DNA from: Elmis aenea
Taxonomy: Eukaryota > Arthropoda > Insecta > Coleoptera > Elmidae
Assembly (NCBI GenBank): GCA_947652605.1
Contig: OX393581.1
Coordinates: 52,103,924 to 52,167,923 of the forward strand
DNA length: 64,000 nucleotides
Direction of reading: 5' to 3'
The translations under genes and the position numbers were made by a program. Under the pieces are notes generated by a model that saw only the letters and a list, made by a program, of their open reading frames with translations, had not been told where the DNA came from and did not search any database. How positions within the stretch are numbered: position 1 is the stretch's first letter; each line of letters opens with the position of its first letter. Positions 58,526-64,000 of the stretch are shown piece by piece.

Positions 58526-60316
58526 TAACATAGTTGAAGAAGATGAAAGTTCTTAGAGGCTAAGAGATATTTAAACATATTTGCTACCAACAATCAAAGC
58601 TTATAAATAATAAATTCAAGTTGTTACAAATATGGACATACTTTCGAAGAGGGTTGCTATATTTTAATAAAAATTTATATAAGAAGAAATTACTTTTTGA
58701 TAACGCACATCAACCAAAGTTTGCATCTAAAATAAGCCCAAATATTTGACTATTTTGTTGCTGTTATCTAATCAGTTGCTACTTTTTGCGCCCAGTCTGT
58801 AAACTTCGAACTTCTGTTAAAGTTTCGAAATATGTATCATAAAGCTATTTAGTACAGTGCCGGTACAATGGCTTTGTGTTAAGTTTTATCATGGCGGATG
58901 TGTCGAACTTCCAATGATAACTAAATCAATTTTGACTTGGTTATATTACAAAAATCTTGTATAGTTCTCCAAATAATTCTGTTTAGACTTTTGTAGATAA
59001 ATATATAAATAACACACATCAAATTAAAAACGCTATGAATAATAAGAAGGTTACTATAATTTCTGTAGATTAAATTTGTATAAAGATGCTGTGCCAAGTT
59101 TACTGTGGTAAATTATAAATTATGCACTTTAATAGTAACTTTTATGAGTCATGTTATAAAACACAATCATGTACAAAATTCTTAACATAATTGTGTATGC
59201 ATTTATGAACAGTGCAATAAAGTTTTGAGTGTGGCTGCAAATGTTAAATATTTTATTATTTTAGCCCAAGCTGATGTCAAGGTAATAATCGTGAATCCCA
59301 AGAAGTTAAAATTTGAGGAGTTCATTTATTTAAAGGTAGGGATGATAATAATATTTTTCTAAAATCACATTATTCATTTTTTTTGTAATAAATCAAAAAC
59401 GAATCAAAATATCCAGAATTTCTTTTCAGATTCTCAATATCCATAAAAATGTGCAACTATTCTCTAATTTAACCGACCTTGTATGTCTTATCGTTTCCAA
59501 TATAGCAATGGTGAGCATCGAAATATGCACCACCCTGTATTATTGTGTTTGTAAACTGTAATGTTAAGTTAAGATCATGTAAGAATTAAAAACAAATAAT
59601 TGTACAAGTTTTACAATCGAAATAATTGAAGTAAAAGATAAAGCATTCTCTACGAAAAATTCTGTAGCTGTAGCTGGTGAATGTGGGTGTAGCTTATCTA
59701 TTGAATTGCCTAAATAAAGAACACGATGCCGTTCAAAAAAAGTTAAACGTTACATCACACACAAACGCTCTAACGAGATTACATTGTTTTGCGTCCGCGT
59801 ATATCATATTTAACCATGAAAGTTTCATATCTGCTGTCACATTAAACAGAAGTCCTTTTGTGGTAAGTCGTCCTGCATGTGTTTGAACTGCGACATTTAA
59901 ATAATGTAAAACTTTTTTTCACTAAAATTGCAAGGTGCCAAGTCATTAATAAAATTAGGTGATTGACACTGCGTCAGATAAATTATAGAGCTTCACGACA
60001 TACAATGTAACGGTTCTTTAATTAATGTAGACAAGAATATTAATTACACAACATTTTAGAAAAGTAATTTAGCACAGTTCGTAAAAGATGGATAGCTCTA
60101 TTTTACCACGTCTTTAGGGCGATCCTAAAAAGCTACATTTTTTTTTGTTTATAATTTTCATAAGTCAATGCCCAATTTTGGTCTATGTACTGACATAACC
60201 ATATACATAATAATATTTCGGATATTGATTTAGTTTTAACATATCTTTGAGGTACCGTAACTTATTTAAACATGCGTACAAGCAACATACAAGCCTAACA
60301 GAATTCTGATTCTCAC
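58526..60316 (-). other. KCNQ intron; one element end
   Basis: At 59470-59540 the complement reads TACAGGGTGGTGCATATTTC, then CGATAAGACATACAAGGTCG and GTTAAATTAGAG. This is the shared-module end (compare AAGAGCTACGAGGTCGGTTA at 41.5 kb). No opposite end was found. The remainder is AT-rich. Confidence 0.5.
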
Positions 60317-60553
60317 CTTTGATAGGGGCAGATTAGAAGCCATGTTGGATATTGAGCTGGACTGGTGCGGCATAGCGTTATTAGTGTCCCTCAAGTAAAT
60401 CTGCCAAGTAGCTGTTGAGTTAAAGTTCTTGTCAGCTGCATAGCATCGCCACAAACACTGGATCAGCACGGCAGCTGCAGGGATTTGACGGTTGAAATGT
60501 TTCTGACGTTGCTTCTGCTGTACTTTTAAGGCGAAACCGGATCCTAAGATGCC
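60317..60553 (-). CDS. KCNQ: KCNQ potassium channel, S6 exit and helix A exon
   Basis: A 237-bp exon (79 codons, phase 0 at both ends) between TTTTTTACAG and AAAG/GTGAGA. It begins [20 protein letters not shown], continuing [40 protein letters not shown], and ends LPLSK. The first residues are the end of the S6 gate helix ([14 protein letters not shown] in all KCNQ channels). The IPAAA-LIQ-x-xWRCYAA block is helix A with its IQ-type calmodulin site. It is near-identical to vertebrate KCNQ1, more than to KCNQ2-5 (which have HRQKHFEKRR). The upstream exons for S1-S6 are outside the window. An overlapping frame extending a few codons past each splice site is intron. Confidence 0.95.
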
Positions 60554-61344
60554 CTGTAAAAAAGTCACGGAATTAGTTCGCAAACTTTTTGAGAAACGAG
60601 TGATGCCGGACGTAATGCTTGAAAATACAGCAAGATTTCATTTTAATAAACAATTTGTCAAGGTTATAATACACTTACGATTTTTTTCAAATATTAAAAA
60701 ACTCAGATAAATTCATTTACTCTAGGCGTCATTTTCTAAAACTTGGAATAAATAAACAATAAGAATTTACCATCCTTCCTCTGTGACGTTATTGGGCGTC
60801 GCATCAAGTAAAAAACATTTCGTTCCAAGATAAACCGTTTTACAAAAAAGTTCGCAGACAATAATCAATTGCAAAGTACAATACAATTTCAATAATACCG
60901 GAGGCGTCTGCGAATGATATTGGATGCACAGGGAATATTGGATATCGAAAATGTTCCCACATTATAAAACTTGTTATTCTTGTCAAGTGTTACGTACGGA
61001 ACTAATATTAAGTTCCACCATATCTTGTTGATTCTAAAATTTATTTACGAACCCAAATACATCAGAGGAGCTTATATAGATTATATAATACAAACAGTAT
61101 TATTTTATGAAGCGATTGTGTAGTTTCGAAAGTTTTGGGGTTATTTTTCAAGCTACACCAGTAGTGTGTACCATTGAGTTCCGAATTGGGGGTACTATAT
61201 TTAAAATAAAAATCCAATACGGTGCCAATTAAAAATAACAAAACTGATGATGTCTCAGAAGAGAGCAAACGTCTAAAATAAAACCTGGTTTAAACAGCAA
61301 CAAAGGAAGGCTACTGATAATGAAATAAGTTGAAACCAATATCT
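60554..61344 (-). other. KCNQ intron, unique part
   Basis: AT-rich intron beginning upstream of the helix A exon. No further KCNQ exon was recognised between here and the right edge. Confidence 0.5.
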
Positions 61345-61512
61345 TTAACGCTTTCACTGTCAAACCCGTAAATATACGTTGTACAATGACATGTTGCTAT
61401 TGTCAAACCTGTAAATATACGTTATTCTGCCCTTATTGTTGAAATTCTGGTGAATGCGCCGGATTAAAAATTAAGCTAATTTTAAGACAAATTATTTATT
61501 ATCTTTGTTATT
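61345..61512. mobile_element. End of the piggyBac-like element family, second copy
   Basis: TTAA (61345-61348) is followed by CGCTTTCACTGTCAAACCCG, then AAATATACGTT twice with CATGTTGCTATTGTCAAACC between. After this come TTCTGGTGAATGCGCCGG and AGACAAATTATTTATTATCT. This is the reverse of the right end of the 48965-50007 element. The copy stops near 61512, where a 181-bp tandem array begins. Confidence 0.75.
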
Positions 61513-61516
61513 ATAC

Positions 61517-62158
61517 TTAAGATATTGACTTCAACTTTTCAGGACATGTTTATTGTGCTTACTCATAACGATTTAATGGTTTAGGAAATATTCCAATATT
61601 CTGTTTGTAAGTAACTTCAAAAATTAACCCAACAAAGCAAAATGTCTTTACTATTATGCTCGCCTCGAAACATATTCGCGAATAATTTTTTAACTACTTA
61701 AGATATTGACTTCAACTTTTCAGGACATGTTTATTGTGCTTACTCATAACTATTAATGGTTCAGGAAATATTCCAATATTCTGTTTGTAAGTAACTTCAA
61801 AAATTAACTCAATAAAGCAAAATTTCTTTACTATTATGCTCGTCTCGAAATATATTCGCGAATAATTTTTTAACTACTTAAGATATTGACTTCAACTTTT
61901 CAGGACATGTTTATTATGCTTACTCATAACGATTTAGCGGTTCAGGAAATATTCCAATATTCTGTTTGTAAGTAACTTCAAAAATTAACTCAACAAAGCA
62001 AAATTTCTTTACTATTATGCTCGTCTCGAAATATATTCGCGAATAATTTTGTAACTACTTAAGACATTGACTTCAACTTTTCAGGACATGTTTATTATGC
62101 TTACTCATAACGATTTAACGGTTCAGGAAATATTCCAATATTCTGTTTGTAAGTCAAT
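61517..62158. repeat. 181-bp tandem array, about 3.6 units
   Basis: A unit of 180-181 bp begins near 61517, 61698, 61878 and 62059. Each contains TTAAGATATTGACTTCAACT, TTCAGGACATGTTTATT, TTCCAATATTCTGTTTGTAA and ATATTCGCGAATAATTTT. The copies differ at only a few positions, so the array is much younger than S1 or S3. It starts a few bases after the piggyBac-like end and may be part of that element's body. Confidence 0.9.
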
Positions 62159-63319
62159 TGAAAATTTTATAATTTAAGAATGTCCAAAGTCGTAAGTTGG
62201 TCAAAGCTACTACTTTGCTATGCTGTTACTCGGTCGGTTCTTAAATAAACCACAGTTTAAACACGACCGGGGTTTGCGTTTTGTCAGAACGAGACCCTAC
62301 ATCAGTTCATTATTTAACAACTAATTACTGCCCTTATATTTAATTTCTGCTAAATGGAAATGGAGGAACACATATAGCCGTAAATCAAACATTCGTTTTA
62401 GGATCTTGGTTAAGATTTAAAATTATCCATTCCAACAAGATTCAAAGATTAATTCATCATAATATTTTTACTTTTATTAATGCACATTAGATACTAATGT
62501 TTTTATAAACATCATGGCTAGCTGCATTTCCAATTGTTAAAGTCCACCACAGCTGCATTGAAGAACATGCTACTGTGTCAAGGGAAGTAAATTAATATTA
62601 AATATTCACTCATACGGAAAAATGCGGGATGACCTATTTTACAATGCTTTTCCGTACGATTTTACGGAAGAAGTTAAACGATATAGTTAATTCATTGTAA
62701 CACGTAGCAAGACAGTAGCTGCAAGCCATAATCATTTAAGCAAACCCAATGTTTGTTTGTATATCGCAGTAGGAGTTGACAATTTAATTTAATAATTATT
62801 ACTTTCCTATCTCAAACGTTTACTGAAAGAACTGCTATAATTATTTTAATTACAAATTGCACGTTAATTGTTTGAAACGTAAAATAAACAGCTGAAGAAA
62901 TTGAAATTTTAACTTCGCTGTGTGTTTAAAAAAATCATGTATATAAAATATTATTCTAGTACAGCGTTTTCCACGGTGAATTTAGGCGTTTCGCGTGTTT
63001 GTTGGTGTAGCTTTGCTTCATTTTCGGACTCTTATTGATTTTCTTTAAGAATCCGATTTAGATTTGGTTATTGAAATCCGTTACAACATTAAAAATTATC
63101 TCTGCAGCTTTCTAAAACTTCTTAATGAGTATTTTCATAATTTAACGAATTTAACGAAATCTATTCGGAGTAAAATAAAAATCAACACAATTTCTGGCCG
63201 TGGATATATAAAAATTTAATTGAAATCAGTTCGGATGCTCAGTTAAAGGCTAAGGTCAAAAGGGCTCATGTAACAATTTCTGGTGCGGAATAGTTGACGA
63301 ATATCCGAATTGATCAGTA
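62159..63319 (-). other. KCNQ intron, unique part
   Basis: AT-rich. A small hairpin (TACGGAAAA near 62615, TTTTCCGTA near 62650) is the only structure noted. Confidence 0.45.
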
Positions 63320-63555
63320 CGGGTTATTCGAGTTCCATTACTTGTGCGAATTGGGCCTTTGTTGTTCAAACTGTACATGAATGAGATAGAAGCAAATGTC
63401 GGAAACCGAGTCATACATTTATTTGCAGGCGATACTCTTATATTTATTTGTGGCAATAAATATGCTGGCACAAGAACTAAATATCGCAATAGACTGGATG
63501 TTGCACCAGATAGGCGTTATTCAATATTAAACCAAATTTTCCAGGATACCTGAAT
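63320..63555 (+). pseudogene. LINE reverse-transcriptase palm fragment (jockey/CR1-like)
   Basis: The frame reads RIGPLLFKLYMNEIEANVGN, then RVIHLFAGDTLIFICGN. This matches the GPLLFxLYxNDI..LFADDT motif pair of LINE reverse transcriptases, with the catalytic ADD changed to AGD. The residues point to a jockey or CR1-type element rather than families A-D. Only the palm core is left, about 70 codons. Confidence 0.7.
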
Positions 63556-63736
63556 TGAGAACACAATAACATTCTTGTCATTAACCTTCTTTTTATTTAT
63601 TTGGTTGGTTAACCTGCATTTATTTCATACATACGAGCCAAACTAGAATTTTCGTTTTGTCTTCATTTTGTGTCGTTCATTAAGGATTAATGTTTGTGTT
63701 ATTTTATTCTTCAGGCTTTCGCGGCTATCGTCCATG

Positions 63737-63904
63737 TTACAATCTTCGTTCCCGGGTTTGGAACCGCGTCTTCTTGATTTGTGTGACGTTTCGACCATTC
63801 TATGTTGGTCTTTATCAAACGACTGATAAAGACCAACATAGAATGGTCGAAACGTCACACAAATCAAGAAGACGCGGTTCCAAACCCGGGAACGAAGATT
63901 GTAA
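63737..63904. repeat. 81-bp perfect palindrome with 6-base loop
   Basis: TTACAATCTTCGTTCCCGGG through GGTCTTTATCA (63737-63817) is repeated exactly as its complement at 63824-63904, separated by AACGAC. The GC-rich arms (GACGCGGTTCC, AACCCGGGAACG) stand out from their surroundings. The core CTGATAAAGACC...GGTCGAAACGTC is reminiscent of hammerhead-ribozyme sequences carried by Penelope-like retroelements. Two short frames on opposite strands simply reflect the palindrome. Confidence 0.9.
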
Positions 63905-64000
63905 TGTTTGTGTTTATTACATACATATAATTTTCTTTGACTTCATAATTTGTTCGTACGAACAATAAAAGCATACATTGTTAATGCTATAATCATTTTA

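Noticed and set aside
58262..58528. 88-codon frame as a small gene
   Set aside because: It spans an imperfect tandem repeat and shows no coding signature; internal repeats explain it.
1..64000. A CRISPR array, prokaryotic operon or viral genome
   Set aside because: No short direct-repeat and spacer pattern, ribosome-binding sites, gag/env or capsid-like frames were seen. All polymerase pieces are LINE-type and all transposase pieces are DDE-type.

Overview
The window is AT-rich, intron-rich animal DNA packed with decayed transposons. The residues of the potassium-channel gene, the mariner, pogo-like, piggyBac-like, hAT and LINE remnants, and long AT-rich introns all fit an insect, perhaps a beetle. 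The order is an impression, not something the sequence proves. No rRNA or tRNA gene, CRISPR array or bacterial-type operon was recognised.

Two protein-coding genes are supported. (1) On the plus strand, an exon at 15003-15132 (start codon 15014) joins across a 17.5 kb intron, in matching phase, to a long terminal exon at 32656-34666. Together they encode about 709 residues of a nuclear-looking protein with an AT-hook, a PLNLC motif of the CtBP-binding type and basic patches. I cannot name the family. A CpG-richer block at 11.1-11.8 kb may be its promoter and first exon. (2) On the minus strand, six exons between 60553 and 48005 encode the cytoplasmic C-terminus of a KCNQ (Kv7) voltage-gated potassium channel, closest in residues to KCNQ1. 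They run from the end of S6 through calmodulin-binding helices A and B to the tetramerising coiled coils and the stop. All five junctions agree in phase. The membrane exons lie beyond the right edge. A further possible minus-strand exon with good splice sites lies at 35897-36065.

Nearly everything else is repeats. By region: 1-11 kb holds LINE fragments, a foldback element, a degenerate ~160-bp tandem array, and a ~100-bp satellite in which two different elements sit in the same GGGTATACCC-type site. 11-32 kb (the 5' flank and large intron of gene 1) holds a Tc1/mariner-like foldback element with a readable transposase tail, a ~920-bp hairpin, LINE and mariner remains, a second degenerate satellite and a hAT MITE with an 8-bp target duplication. 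35-48 kb holds LINE tails and a series of small inverted-repeat elements, one of them a 1265-bp foldback. 48-64 kb (KCNQ introns) holds a piggyBac-like element between TTAA sites, two mariner remnants, LINE pieces, a young 181-bp tandem array and an 81-bp perfect palindrome.

The most unusual pattern is a set of small inverted-repeat elements that share a module just inside their ends, reading roughly GCTTAT-N-TAAGAG-N-TAC followed by GGT(C)GGTTAAA, although their outer ends differ. Copies or half-copies occur near 10.5, 22.5, 40, 41.5-42.7, 43.2-43.6, 54.4-55.3 and 59.5 kb.
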